Source: Lycorma delicatula (taxonomy: Eukaryota > Arthropoda > Insecta > Hemiptera > Fulgoridae). From it: a DNA stretch of 64,000 bases. The notes under the pieces are model-generated. The model worked only from the letters and a program-made list of their open reading frames with translations. It had not been told where the DNA came from and did not search any database. A program made the position numbers and the translations under genes. Shown here piece by piece: positions 23,085-36,780 of this stretch. Numbering within the stretch: the first letter of the stretch is position 1; every line of letters starts with the position of its first letter. Where the stretch lies: assembly GCF_047948215.1 (NCBI RefSeq), contig NC_134465.1:15334022-15398021 (forward strand). Reading direction: 5' to 3'.

Positions 23085-23640
23085 GTAGCTACGTATGTAT
23101 ATTGCGTAACTCAAAAACGATTAGCCGTAGGACGTTGACATTTTTGAATTTAGGACTGTGGTAACATCTAGTTGTGCACCTCCAATTTTTATTGCAATCG
23201 ACCGAACCAAAAGTGTCCGCAAAAGCCCAAAATCCAGAAAAAATTGGCGTTTGGACTTCCTTGTTGAGAGCTTTTCAACGATGTATCATCAGCACTTTTT
23301 TCATCGGTTCCAGAGTTATAGCAAAATAGAACTTTAATTAATGAAATATTTGGATCTTAGGGGAAGGTACATCGGTTCGAATCAGACTTCATCTCCTTTT
23401 TTTAACTATTTTTCTTTTTTGTAATTTAAATATATCGATTTATTAACGAATATAAACCTCTCATTGTAAAAAAGTTTTTACGATGAATAATAATTCAATA
23501 TCAAAAAACAGAAAAAATATCAGAAGTTTTTAACGATAGAAAATTTAATTTAATGTTCATTTAAAAAAAAAGTGTAAATGTAAATTAATAGTCGTACAAG
23601 AAGTCATGTGTTGTTCACATCAGCTGTTTTCTATTTTTGA
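23085..23640 (+). mobile_element. family D single arm, truncated at its outer end
   Basis: Homology to arm 1 begins at about TACGTATGTATATTGCGTAA, so the outer 170 bp are missing. It keeps GGGGAAGGTACATCGGTTCG at 23345-23364, with AATCAGACTTCATCTCC after it, and reaches the inner end near 23600-23630 (TCGTACAAGAAGTCATGTG, then TTCACATCAG). Confidence 0.7.
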
Positions 23641-24535
23641 TAGCTAATGTGTAGCGTACGAGTACGATAACGTAAACGAACATGCAGATAGATGCGTGTC
23701 TAAAAAAGATTTGAACCGGATATGTTAAAAGCATTCAGATAATAACAACTGACATTTATTCGTTCACAGAAGGAAGTCGTATCTTTAATGAATGTCACAT
23801 AGATATCGGATCATGAAAACTTTGATTTTGCATAACATGATGGGTTTTCTTTCTTTAATGAACGTAAATTAAACATGTAATTTATTAAACTTATCTTTTT
23901 CCGTTCTTTCGATATTCAAATATATTTGTTTAAAAAGACTTGCATTTCGAAAATTAAGTTATTTCACTTTTTTTTTAAGATTTTGATTAAATATTGATTT
24001 TTTTTAATTTGTGTATGTAACACTGGTATCCGTATTATTCTTTATTTGTTTTTGTTCTAAACTAAAGTCTTAAACTCAGTATATACTCGTATTCCTATGT
24101 AATCAGTTATATGTTCTAATCAAACATTAATTTAGCGTGAATGTCAACCGACCAATAATACGTATCACGAAAGAAAAAGCTTGTCTTTGAACAGTTACGT
24201 CTTACGACCAGCGTTTCTTAAACTTTTCCTATCAGGATCATTTCACAAATCGTGAAATTTTAATGAAACATCTTGATTGCGTTGTAGGATAGGTATATAT
24301 AATAATAAATAATAGAGTATATATACGCGTTAGAAGAAAATAACATACATTTTTTCTCAAAACGTAATTATTTAAAACCAAACACAGAAATCGTGAAATA
24401 AACTTAATGCGTTTTTACGTATATTTTAAGAAGATTACGTTCTTAATGAATTCGATGGTTTTGGGTTTTTAAATTATCGGGCGTAGTACTAGAAAATCGA
24501 ATTCGTAAGTCTGGTGTGTATATTTTCAAAATTTT
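23641..24535. other. AT-rich stretch without a supported gene
   Basis: I see no gene or recognisable repeat in this stretch. Confidence 0.45.
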
Positions 24536-24539
24536 CAGC

Positions 24540-24862
24540 CTGTATTAACTTAATTGAACCCTGGGGTTCAGCCAGTAACAGCAATGTGGAAATCATTCAA
24601 CGGTTCCAGAATAAAATACTACGGAACATAACACAAGCGCCGTTGTTCACGAGGAATACTGAGATACACGATTAAATAGGAATTCCATACGTTCTAGAAG
24701 GAGCAGAACGCCTAGTTTCGAGATATGTGTCCAGGCTGGAGACGCTTGTTATGTCGGTGGAGTATATTAATTTCTATTACTTAACTTGCTTTAAATTGAC
24801 AACGGCGATGACGTTAGGAGATTGAAAAGGCTCCACGTGCTTGGCGTGGAGCCTTTTATCCA
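24540..24862 (+). pseudogene. Jockey-type LINE C-terminal relic
   Basis: One frame reads WGSASNSNVEIIQRFQNKIL, then RNITQAPLFTRNTEIHD, a stop, IGIPYVLEGAERLVSRYVSR and LETL. This is the known post-RT segment of Jockey elements (LWGTASNSNI.IIQRFQ.K.LR.I), also present in a second relic at 47.7 kb. Further on, RLKRLHVLGVEPF resembles the family's closing RRLKR.H.LDL. A perfect 13-bp hairpin with a 7-base loop (24825-24857) spans that last stretch. The RT domain is missing. Confidence 0.65.
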
Positions 24863-25429
24863 ATGATGAGCTTTTTATTTTTATTTTATGATGATCGGGT
24901 TTGTTGGCGATATCGCTTCTTATAATTATTTCTGTTTTATTTTTGGTTATTAAAATTAATGGATTAGTTTATCGTTTCATTTATTGCTTTTCTATTTACA
25001 TACCCTACCTCATTAAAGATATTTATTAATTTTGCATTTAACTATATTTAACTGCTATTTAACGATAATTAACTTCCGATTTACGTGTCATTCTATATTA
25101 TCCTATTTACGTATCAGACTTTGATTAATATTTCTGAAGTCTGATGTGGAGAGTGTATTAACTCTGTTTTTAATGGTGGATCCTATAGAGAGTACCGTTT
25201 GTGTGGGATTTTATTTATCATTATACGTGTAAAATTATGCTAACGTTATCAGGTATTTTCAAATTATTTCACGGTTACTAGTTTTCTTTTATTTATTCGC
25301 ATTAATCGCTTTTGTATTAGTTGAGGATTATCATTGGATGATCCTATTTCAAGTGATAGTCTGACATACGACTTTGTGATTGTAAATAACGAATTCCACA
25401 AAAAAAAAGAAAAGAAGTGTAATGTGGGG
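24863..25429. other. AT-rich stretch without a supported gene
   Basis: I see no gene. The open frame starting at 25334 is not supported; its second half overlaps a GGAAT microsatellite. Confidence 0.4.
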
Positions 25430-26142
25430 AGCTATCGATTCTATTTCAGGACTTTGATTTGGTCGCAGGCTAATCCTGCCTCGCATAAATACATTGATGG
25501 AATGGAATGGAATGGAATGGAATGCAAAGTTGGCAGGAGTCTATTACTCCCTACTTTATCGCAGAACCTGGACAGAGTCCCTTGCTGCTGGATCATTCTA
25601 ATCGGGCTTGTTTTTAAAAGGGTTATTTTTTTTAATCTCGGATCTAATTTTTCAAGTTTTGTCTATTATTATTTTAGTGAATTTAAGACGGATTTAATTG
25701 CATTCCAATCCGTTGTTAAACCAGCGTTATCGAACCCATTTCATGGGCCGACCGCGGAAGGCTAGGCTTATAAAGCCTGTCCTCCCGACGTAATTCCCCT
25801 TCAGACCGTCCACTAAAGTCCTTTCGGTGCTAACTCTTTAATAGGCTAGCAGGAATACGCCACAACGGGGCACTAGCTATAAGGAGGGAGCAATGCGTCC
25901 CCTTTTCCGGTGGAGTCGCAATTGCAGGGATATTTTGTCTTACTGTAAGTTTTTTTAAATTTAGACCGCGTTTTTGTTTTATGCGCGACTTACCGTGTTT
26001 GACGTCTTCAAACTATATAACTCGCGAAAACTTTTCACTCGCGACCCCGGAAACGCGTCTGACGCACTATTCCGTTTATGGCTCATGCGATATGGAGGCC
26101 CCTAAGCCTGGTTTGTCGATTTTCGGCTACCGCACCGCACCA
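25430..26142 (-). mobile_element. probable 3' part of the Jockey-type element
   Basis: GC content and texture match the RT gene that ends at 26143 on the same strand, so this is probably its C-terminal remnant and 3' UTR. A (GGAAT)5 tract lies at 25496-25524. I cannot locate the exact 3' end: no A-tail on the minus strand is obvious. The assignment rests on adjacency and composition. Confidence 0.4.
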
Positions 26143-27420
26143 TCACGGTGGTTCGTCCAGTACGGCGTGAGGCCGCTTCCTTACAACTGTCGGAGTTGGG
26201 TCCTCTCGGCAGATGTCCCGAAGATGACTGTGTTCGGACACAGCCGCTCTCCCGAACAGTCTGCGCGCCTGCGCCACCCCCACCTCGGACACGGATTGAA
26301 ATCTCGCATCAGATCGGAGAGTGGCGTTCCTGACGAACCACGGAGCTCCAAAGATCGTCCGCAACGCGATGTTTTGGACGGCCTCGATCTTCTTTTGAAG
26401 CGAGGAGCTCAACACTGCCCCCCATGCCGGGTAAGCATATGTTAGAATCGGCAGTACGTACAGCCGAAAAATGAGGAGCTTAGTTGCCAGTGGGTACGGG
26501 CTGGCACTGTTCAGCACTGGGTATAGCGAGGCTCTGGCGGCCTTAGCCCTCCGGGTCGCATAATTTACATGTTCGCCGAAGGTAAGCCGCCTGTCCAACA
26601 CCACCCCCAGGTACTTAACTGTTTTCTCAAAAGGGATTTTCTCCCCTGAGATTTCCAGCTCTCTGGTCGGTTTTCGTGTCTTGCATGTGAACATCACGGC
26701 CACCGATTTTTCACCGTTGACCCTGATTCTCCACATGTCGAGCCACGGTTCCACTAAGTCCAGCTGCCTTTGGAGCCTCCGGACCGCGTAATCCACATAT
26801 GCGGATTCGTAGAAATATGCCGTGTCGTCTGCGTAAAGGGCCGTTTTGACCCCTTCCGACAGCGGCATATCGTTCACGTACAAAGTGTACAAGAACGGGG
26901 AAAGTACTGCTCCTTGGGGAACCCCAGCGGCTATTTCTCTGGTAGAGGAAATCGTTTCCCCTACGCGCACGACAAAATGTCGGTCTAGCAGATATGACCG
27001 CATCAGTCTGACATAGCGGTACGGGATCGCCGATCGCGCTAGCTTATAAAGCAGCCCGCTATGCCAAACTTTGTCAAAGGCCTTGGCCACATCCAGAAAA
27101 ACGGCTGCAGTCACCCGTTTCCTGTTCAGGCCTCCGACAAGGTCGTCTATTATTTTTACCAGTTGGAGGGTGGTTGAGTGACCCTCCCTGAACCCAAATT
27201 GCTCGGGCCGCACTTCTCCCTCCATGTATCGCCTCAGTTTTTCGAGAAGAATCCTCTCGAACAACTTAGACAATACCGGTAACAGGGAGATTGGCCTATA
27301 ATTCCGTGGGAAAAGTAAACTTTTCCCCGGTTTGGGTAAACATACGACTTTGGCCGTTTTCCAACAATTCGGGAAATATCCAACGTACAAATACATTGAT
27401 ATAAAAGTAGAATAAAACAT
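26143..27420 (-). CDS. Jockey-type reverse transcriptase, 5'-truncated but open
   Basis: This is the longest element-derived frame with all core RT motifs: 425 codons with no stop. It reads into the domain at GYFPNCWKTAKVVCLPKPGK (residues 14-33), then NYRPISLLP (40-48), QFGF (74-77), FLDVAKAFDKVWH (108-120), GVPQGAVLSPFLY (166-178), YADD (196-199) and VKYLGVVLDRRLTF near 267. The three catalytic aspartates (FLD, YADD) are present. After RT it has the AYPAWG and ALRTIFGAPWFVRN segments of the Jockey clade. Endonuclease and ORF1 are absent, and the ATG at 27420 lies in flanking or truncated sequence, so I do not think it is a true start. GC is far above the surroundings, as expected for a recently inserted element. 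It would copy RNA into DNA at a nicked target, but is unlikely to act alone. Confidence 0.85.
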   Translation of the reverse strand: MFYSTFISMYLYVGYFPNCWKTAKVVCLPKPGKSLLFPRNYRPISLLPVLSKLFERILLEKLRRYMEGEVRPEQFGFREGHSTTLQLVKIIDDLVGGLNRKRVTAAVFLDVAKAFDKVWHSGLLYKLARSAIPYRYVRLMRSYLLDRHFVVRVGETISSTREIAAGVPQGAVLSPFLYTLYVNDMPLSEGVKTALYADDTAYFYESAYVDYAVRRLQRQLDLVEPWLDMWRIRVNGEKSVAVMFTCKTRKPTRELEISGEKIPFEKTVKYLGVVLDRRLTFGEHVNYATRRAKAARASLYPVLNSASPYPLATKLLIFRLYVLPILTYAYPAWGAVLSSSLQKKIEAVQNIALRTIFGAPWFVRNATLRSDARFQSVSEVGVAQARRLFGRAAVSEHSHLRDICREDPTPTVVRKRPHAVLDEPP

Positions 27421-28912
<1,492 letters not shown>

Positions 28913-29167
28913 ATGTCAAATTTAATTGCAAACAGTTCGAAAACATTAGCTAACAGTATACCGTTATTGTTTCTCGATATGATTTTAAGAAAGGCGTCTC
29001 ATTCCCTGACTTATTATAACTTAAGAACTAAGTTACCTTGTTCGAGTTTATTTTTACGATAAGTAAAATCACGATAGATTATAAATTATGTTCATATATG
29101 TCAGACAATTATAATGTTCATTAATTTATCATTTAGCTTTGTCTGTGACGTAATTATAATTATATAC

Positions 29168-29285
29168 CTTGATCTGCGTGGTAGCGTCTCGGTTCTTTCA
29201 TCCGGGAATCCCGGGTTCTAATCCCAGTCAGGCATGGCATTTTTCATACGCTACAAAATTTCCATTTCATATTCCCATGCACAAA
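29168..29285 (+). mobile_element. SINE-B copy 3
   Basis: From about TGCGTGGTAGCGTCTCGG it follows the SINE-B head, then TTCTTTCATCCGGGAATCCC and the B box GGGTTCTAATCCC. The body reads GGCATGGCATTTTTCATACG and CTACAAAATTTCCATTTCAT. The beginning of the head is eroded. The orientation is opposite to copies 1, 2 and 4. Confidence 0.75.
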
Positions 29286-30665
29286 CTTCAAGCTTATATG
29301 GTGAAATAATAATAGTAAAAAATGTTGAGAATAGAACTACAGTTTTAAAACGTTTAAAAATATTCCGTAACGTTTCCTTTTTTATGGCGGAATACTTAAT
29401 GATTTAAAAACTATAAACAGCAGAATTATAAAATGTTTAAAAATAATCCGTAATACCATCCACAAACATAAAATAATAAGTTTATTTACAAGAAAACAGT
29501 GCTTCTGTGCATGAAACCTAAACGGAATGTTTTCAGTTTAGATAACAGACTCCGTACTAGCGGTCGTAAATTTCATTGCTTCAGCTATACTCGTTATTCT
29601 TAACCTATCCTTAATAATTTTTTTTTTTAATTATATTTTCCTTCACTGTCTTTTTTAATCCCTATTATTAATTAGAATGAAGATTTGTACATATAGCAAT
29701 ATTTATTTTGAAAAATATGCTGAAATGTAAAAAAGAATTCTCGACTTTATTCAGAACCGATATAGCATTTTTTTTTTGTGAAATCCAATTACAGGAAATT
29801 TAAAAAGATATATTTAAACGTTAGACAAAGCGTTATTCTTTATACTGAAACATTAATTTCTTAAGTAAACTGTTAATGAAGTTACGGAAAGTTAACATTT
29901 CAGTACAGGAAAAACATAAGTTTTTACATTTGAGTTTAAATAAGTATTTGTAGAATTTCTTTACGCAAAAAACTTTTAAGTTTCCTAATTCTTACAGGTT
30001 TCTTTCAAATTGTAACTCATAAGATAGAAAATAATAACTTTAATACGGTATAAAACTTATTTTTCTTCCTTGAAGTAGTTCGTACTTATTCTTGTTTTCA
30101 CGGGAAATTTTTATCTTTGGCGATCAACATAATTATTATTATTATTATTTTTATCAAATTTTGCTCCGAGTAATTTGTTCTACATTTCCAATAACCTACT
30201 CGTTTCATAACCTTTGTGTTGAATTGTAAAATTCAAGTTCTTATTGATAATAGTAAAATTAAAAAAAGGATAAATTTTTCTATATATTTTACGATTTTAT
30301 TGTTGTTTATATTTAAAATGAAATGTTTTAAGTTATGTAACATAGGGAGAATTCTTTTTAGAACGTTGGTCGCATCGGTCGCTCTGGCATGTGAAACTAA
30401 TAAGTTCTTTTTTACTTATTATCTAATCTGACTATTTGTCGATTAGACTATCAAATTTTTTATATCATTAGCTTTATTTATCGCAACGAACAAAGGTAGA
30501 AACGGCTTATGCAAAATTACGATCTAACAAAATCTCAAAAAATATGTTTGTATTATTTTCTGTATCCTATTAAGAATTCAAATTTAGGATTTATATCTAT
30601 CCGCTAGAAAGTTGAAATTTTAAAGCTGTTGACAGATGTTTAGAATTTTTTCTTATGATTAATCC
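29286..30665. other. AT-rich stretch without a supported gene
   Basis: Low-GC sequence with no recognisable motif. An open frame at 30216-30431 has hydrophobic low-complexity residues and no support. Confidence 0.45.
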
Positions 30666-30667
30666 AC

Positions 30668-30808
30668 CGTATAAGCTCAAAGCTTGTACGTAGAAATATA
30701 AATAGAAATTTTTTAGCATGTGAAATATGCCATGCCTGACCGGTATTCGAACTCGGAGCCTCCGGATGAAAGGCAAGACGCTACCGCTCCGCGACGGAGA
30801 TCGGTAAA
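30668..30808 (-). mobile_element. SINE-B copy 4
   Basis: The minus strand has an A-box region near 30790-30805, a shortened anticodon arm (GTCTTGCCTTTCATCCGG), and a B box mutated to GAGTTCGAATACC. The body begins GGCATGGCATATTTCACATG. Loss of bases in the anticodon arm relative to copy 1 shows decay. Confidence 0.75.
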
Positions 30809-32570
30809 AGATCTGTTTCGTTATCATCATCCAGTAAATCGCTTTGTTTATATGCATCATAAAGCCAGAAAATACCAGAAAAATATATAACTAAATTAAA
30901 ATCGGATATTCTTTTCTAGGTAACACCATCGAAACGAAAAGTTGTTAGAGACTACTGAAAATTACACTAATCAATATAATCGTATGTATTTACCTTTGAT
31001 GCATAATAATAATAATTCGTTTCACAATAAAAATATAAAATTCCAGCGATCTTCCGTTACTCTTCTCCATCAATTTTTTTATTATTAAAGGGAACTTGTT
31101 TAAAAAGAAAAGAAACTGGAAAAACTTATAAAGTGTGCTTTCTGACTATTTTTTAACCTGTCTTTACGCCCGTGTGAAATATGGAAAAAATCTAAAACTA
31201 TATCCTATTAATTGCCGAGTAATTAATATTTTCTTAATTACCTCCCCAAATATGGGGTTTTTTTTGACCAGGTTTTCTCGTTAGCATCCATTTCCTAAGT
31301 AATAGTTATTTCAGCCGAAAATACCTTATTCACACACATACATACATACACACACACACTGGTGAATATTATGGTAAAACACACACCGGTAAAAGACTGT
31401 TATGTTTTGATAGGCTGAATTGGAGATTACGTTTAAGTAGTAATAAATAATTTATTACTGGTTAAACTGGTAGGCACATTTAAAAGAAAATCGTTTAATA
31501 TGTAATTGCAATATTATCTCTTGCAGAAGAAAAACAGTACTTTATGATCGCGTAACGTAGAATACATTTAATTCAAATAATTTTCATGGAATCATTTTTT
31601 TTGTTAGAATTAGCTAGTAAAGACTGTGTACAATAGAATTACAAATATCACATTTTTTAATAAATACCAAGTTCATGCGGGGCTAATTAATGAATTTTAT
31701 TTCCCATTACTATTCTAATTTTATCATTCACCTTATAAAAACGAATATACCCTTAATGCAGATAAAATATGTACACCCCTTAGAGCCCCGATCTATGTTT
31801 TTTAAATTTATTTTAAAATCGTTTCAACTGAAATAACTATTAACTGAAAAATTGTCAATAACTGAAAATCGGTTGGTCTAAGAACGTTCATATTCGGTGA
31901 AGACAATCAGAATAGATTAATTATTAGGCATTTAATTGGACAGCTTTTGTTTCTGTATTTTTCTTTGGCGTGAAATTAAAAAAAAAATAATAAAATGTAA
32001 TTAAAAAATGTACAATTTTTTTTATAAATTTTGATGAAAGATTAAATAATGTATTGCATGTCGTACAGATAAGTTCATAGGACGGTGTTCAGGGAATAAA
32101 CATCGTAGATTATTTATTCAAATAAACAAAATATTTGAACACAAGGACAAGTTACAAAACAATTCCTATCACGGTCGACAGATATGTAGAACGTTTGCCT
32201 TCCGTCATAACCAGGCGTATGAACCGTTGATAAGAAACATACAGTTAACCGACCCAGAAATAAAAAAATTTAATCTTAGAAATAATGTTACTCAGATTGT
32301 CTGTAAAAGAAGCGTCCGTTAAAGAATTTTGGGACGTATTCTACAAACGAAAATAAAGAAAAGGTTCATATAAACGTGAGGTTCGGTAAAGCTTCGTTTA
32401 TGAATTACAGCTTGCGAAAAATTTCGTCCTGATTTCTGCTTAAAGGTTAAAATGAAGCCGTACTGAAATTCTCAAAACATAAATTAAGGGATAAATTTGG
32501 TCGTTTCATATAGTTTTTGTCCTGAATGATTAGAATAAAACAAATCCCAAACTTGTAGTTTTGGTCATTT
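30809..32570. other. AT-rich stretch with a small CA microsatellite
   Basis: A (CA)n/(CATA)n tract lies at about 31331-31361. I see no gene or recognisable repeat otherwise. Confidence 0.5.
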
Positions 32571-32930
32571 TTACTTCCTTGTGTTAGCGAAAAATTTTGG
32601 TTTCTAAATTTTAACGGAAATATCCATTTTGACCATCCCTGTATCCATTTAGACTCGGCGTGACGTCTGTAAGTACGTATGTATGTATGTACGTATGCAT
32701 CTCGTATAACCCTAAAACGATTAGTCGTATTATGTTGAAATTTTGGAATTCGGGCTGTTGTAATAACTGGTTGTGCACCTTCCCTTTTCATTGCAATCGA
32801 CAACCAAAAGTGTCTAAAAAAGCCCAAAAACCAAATTTTTTTGGATTTTAGACTCTTCCTTAACTGCAGCAATAAGCCCTCATTGAGACTTTTTTAACTA
32901 TATATCATAATAGGAACTTATTTTCATCGG
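32571..32930 (+). mobile_element. family D arm, outer half only
   Basis: Begins with TTACTTCCTTG and follows arm 1 through CATTTTGACCATCCCTG, GGCGTGACGTCTGTA, CGATTAGTCGTATTATGTTG, GCAATCGACAACCAAAAGTG and AATAAGCCCTCATTGAGA. It stops before the tRNA-like block. A tetranucleotide tract (GTATGTATGTATGTACGTAT) is inserted at 32671-32698. Confidence 0.7.
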
Positions 32931-34166
32931 TAATATAATACTACCCGCTAATATAATAGTATTATTATGTTACATACTATATTTTATAGTATATAATACA
33001 CCGATATAGATTTACGTACTATTACCCAAAGTCGGGGAAATCACGGGCTGACGAGAGCGGTACTGGACTTCATAATAATAATTATTATTTTCCTTCTAAA
33101 TAATACGTAGTCTGTCGAGGGCGAAGTCTTCGGTAGCCAGAGCGTTTGTTCGTGTATCCGCTCTCGCTACTTTGCATTGCAAAGTTATACGACTCCTTGC
33201 TTGTATTTTTATTTGTAGGATACATAATAAAGATAACTATACGTTCTATATTTTGTGTATTTTTTTTTACTTCGGTTTTAAGTAATTTAAAAGAAACGAA
33301 TAATTTTCAAATTGTACACACCTTGTTACTAAATTTATAGAAAATAATAGGCTATATTTCTTCAAAAAGACATTACGTACAACAATAATTATTTTCAAAC
33401 TATGTAGTATTTCGTTTTATAAAACATATAAACTTATTTTTTGTTTATTATTACTATTTTATTTTTCTCCCTGTTTACGTTACTGGTACAAATATACTCT
33501 GGACGCTGTTCTTATTACTAGTTATTACGATAGTTTTGAATTACAAAATTACGGACAAAATCGTGAAAGAATAAATAGTATTATAAGATATATCTTTCTT
33601 AGATTCTTTTTCTAAATAATGATAGTATATAATAACAAAAAGATAGCATGCTAGTTTAGTTTTAACTCGGTCACGATATATTATAAAATCAAACCTCAAG
33701 GTTTCTTGGGAAAAATATCGCCTTAAATATATTTTTAAAAATGTAATGTTTTAGGTGTTTACTTTTCCTTAAAGTGAGCTATTTAACTACTAAAAATGCG
33801 ATTCAACTTATTTTGTAGCTCATTTTGCCTTCTTAGCGGTTTATCGACTGTAATTGTTCCTTCCTTTACGTTTTATCAGTTTCATTGTTTGCCTCATGAC
33901 CTGCAATTATTGTTAAATATACTTTAAATAATAGATAATTCGTAAATTTACTTGAATACTAGAATTTACATTAGAAGTATTATTATTAGATTAATTACCG
34001 GAAGAAATTAAAGCGCGTTGAAACAATGACGGTCGCTTTTCTTTGGGAAAACACATAATAAAAAAGTACTCAGTACTTTTTTCGTTTGATGTATCGCAAC
34101 ACCAATTTACCGATTATTTTCGCAATTGCTGCATTTGTTTACGTTACTTGCTACGTTTTCAGTTTT
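32931..34166. other. AT-rich stretch; short end of repeat family E
   Basis: At 33085-33145 the sequence CTTCTAAATAATACGTAGTC, then TGTCGAGGGCGAAGTCTTCG, matches the end of family E. The rest shows no gene; the open frames at 33146 and 34086 are low in complexity or overlap LINE A2 in another frame. Confidence 0.45.
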
Positions 34167-34167
34167 T

Positions 34168-34880
34168 TTTTTGTTTTTTTTTGTCTTCAGTCATTTGACT
34201 GGTTTGATGCAGCTCTCCAAGATTCCCTATCTAGTGCTAGTCGTTTCATTTCAGTATACCCTCTACATCCTACATCCCCAACAATTTGTTTTACATACTC
34301 CAAACGTGGCCTGCCTACACAATTTTTCCCTTCTACCTGTCCTTCCAATATTAAAGCGACTATTCCAGGATGCCATAGTATGTGGCCTATAAGTCTGTCT
34401 CTTCTTTTAACTATATTTTTCCAAACGCTTCTTTCTTCATCTATTTGCCGCAATACCTCTTCATTTGTCACTTTATCCACCCGTCTGATTTTTAACATTC
34501 TCCTATAGCACCACATTTCAAAAGCTTCTAATCTTTTCTTCTCAGATACTCCGATCGTCCAAGTTTCACTTCCATATAAAGCGACACTCCAAACATACTC
34601 TTTCAAAAATCTTTTCCTGACATTTAAATTAATATTTGATGTAAACAAATTATATTTCTTACTGAAGGCTCGTTTAGCTTATGCTATTCGGCATTTTATA
34701 TCGCTCCTGCTTCGTCCATCTTTAGTAATTTTACTTCCCAAATAACAAAATTCTTCTACCTCCGTAATCTTTTCTCCTCCTATTTTCACATTCAGCGGTC
34801 CATCTTTGTTATTTCTACTACATTTCATTACTTTTGTTTTGTTCTTGTTTATTTTAATGCGATAGTTCGTTTTCAGTAGG
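34168..34880 (-). pseudogene. LINE family A copy 2: C-terminal third
   Basis: Homology to copies A1 and A3 starts on the minus strand at NYRIKINKNKTKVMKCSRNN (about 34872) and continues through VEEFCYLGSKITKDGRSRSD, IKCRIA, a stop, FTSNINLNVRKRFLKEYVWS, RMLKIRRVDKVTNEEVLRQI and ALDRESWRAASNQSND. A single nonsense codon interrupts it, CAA to TAA near 34680; the frame is otherwise intact to the stop at 34187. The sequence ends in the same hairpin and A tail as A1 (T-rich on plus, 34163-34182). RT catalytic motifs and endonuclease are absent because of 5' truncation. Confidence 0.88.
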
Positions 34881-34974
34881 CTACGTATTTTTCCATAACA
34901 ATTTATAAAACCATTACCGTAAATATAAAAATGAGTAAACCCTATGCGAAAACTTTTTTCTGTATTCCTTAAAG

Positions 34975-35170
34975 ATCTATATTTTCGACCGGGCAAAGAA
35001 AAAACAAAACTTTTCAGAAATGTTTATTTTATTTTAGTTTTCAACTTAGTCACCTTGTAATTCGATACATTTAGATCGACGTTTTTTTAACGCTGGCTGT
35101 ATATTGTGATCGGTACAATTCTGCAAGCTTTGACATAACGTCTCAGCTTTGAAGTGATTTCTTCTTTCTA
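34975..35170 (-). pseudogene. mariner-like transposase C-terminal relic
   Basis: The minus strand reads CRIVPITIYS, then QPALKKRRSKCIELQGD, a stop, VEN. The K..KCIELQGDYVE motif is the usual C-terminus of many mariner-type transposases; TAA replaces the tyrosine codon. Just beyond the end lies TTTGCCCGGTCGAAAATATA, which could be part of a terminal inverted repeat. LINE A2 ends about 95 bp away, so this relic may have been its insertion target. The DDE residues are not covered. Confidence 0.55.
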
Positions 35171-36495
35171 TTTTTCTTTGGTTGATTTCTAATTTGAATG
35201 TTTGTTTTTGATTCGGTAATCAAACTTGGAAACATATTATAAAATCGGGTTGAATAACAATTTAATCTTCAAATTAATTTGAAAGGTATTTTTCATCTTT
35301 TTTTTCAGTAAACTTTCTACGATTAATAATAATTATGTAGCCTTTATTAAAAATATTTCACGTAAAAAATGATATTTGTAGTTATAATTACTTTTTTAAT
35401 TCAAATCCAATATTTAGAAAAAAAAATCAAACGTTTATCACTTTGGTAAAATATATCAACTTTCCCACAAGGAAGATTAATTTTTTTCAGTGAAAAACCG
35501 TATCTGTAATCCTGAGTTCACGTCTTGAGTTCACATTTTCCATTTTCTTGTACATTTTTCTGCAGTATCACCAGCTTTATTAAGCATAAAGGCATACTCG
35601 AATTTTATTCGCAACACTTGTATTTTCATTTTTTGAGTTTTTGAAGCAGACCGATTTTGACATTTGTTAAAAAAACGGAAGAATATAACTTAAATATCAC
35701 AGTTTTTCTATTTAACTGCTGTTATTATTATTTCATCGACCAAAATTTATTCCATAAGAGGGCTTCTTTTGAAAGTCTATTATCAAATTCTAGGATTAAT
35801 CGAAAATAAAATCTTCAGTTGAAAAACAAAAACCGTATAAAAGAAAAAAGAAAGAATTAAATTTTAAATGACTTTCGAATAAAGTAAAGTGAAATATATA
35901 TTTGATTTTTCTTGGTTTATTTAAACATCGAAGCACAATAATATCTTCGAATACCTTAAGCGTTAGACAAGATATGATAGACATTTCAGTGCCACATACC
36001 GGTCAAGGCTACAAAACGTTTAAGTCATTTAACTCTAAATTAGCACGATAACATTAAAGATGTACGTTAATTAAAACGCTATAAAATTTTACGCCTGTGA
36101 TAATATATACAATACTGTTCATATACCAATGTAGTAATTTATAGTGTCACCAACGTGCGGAATTTATTACATACCGACACCACATTGATCACCGTGTTTT
36201 ACTATTCACTTAATTTCAGCTGTTTTAAAATTTCTATTATAATTAATAAAAGTATTATTATAACGCGAGTTCATTCACTTATTATTATTATTGTTATTAC
36301 TGGAAAATGTGAATAAATAATTATAAATAATGATGTAAACTGCTTTTGATTACAGTTTTATGCTCTCATGCAAGAAAAAGAAATAATTTCTTGTAAATCT
36401 TTATAACTTAATTCACCGTAAGTGGAATTTGATTCGCTGTTATGAAAATTTATATCGTTATTGTAGATAATAGACATTGTCTATTACTTACTCAG
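35171..36495. other. AT-rich stretch without a supported gene
   Basis: I see no gene or recognised repeat. Confidence 0.5.
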
Positions 36496-36499
36496 ATCG

Positions 36500-36780
36500 T
36501 AACAGATATACAGAGTGTTCCAAAAAAAAACCCGGATTTTTCAGTTTCGGATTTTACGTACCGGTATCAACATAAACAAAAAGTGTTCTACAAATAAATG
36601 GTGATGTCTCCCTCTTTTTACTTCTGTCACCATTTTGTGTTTTAGAAAGATACATTTATACCTCGTGATCGGATCGAGTAGTCTTATAACATTTTGTGTA
36701 AATGTTGGCACCGAAATTCTTTCATTAATAAAAAATTTATTGTATAACAAATTCAAAAATCTTAAATTGGCGGCCGCGTC
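36500..36780. mobile_element. possible end of a DNA transposon
   Basis: The sequence CAGAGTGTTCCAAAAAAAAA at 36511-36530 resembles the terminal sequence of widespread insect transposons. The block that follows, up to GGCGGCCGCGTC near 36770, has a different texture from its flanks. I see no second terminus and no transposase. Confidence 0.2.

Noticed and set aside
25496..25524. Human-type satellite II/III (GGAAT repeats)
   Set aside because: Only five units, within an insect element context; a simple microsatellite is enough.
25981..26445. Plus-strand frame of 154 codons opposite the Jockey RT
   Set aside because: It is the antisense shadow of the RT C-terminus in GC-rich sequence.
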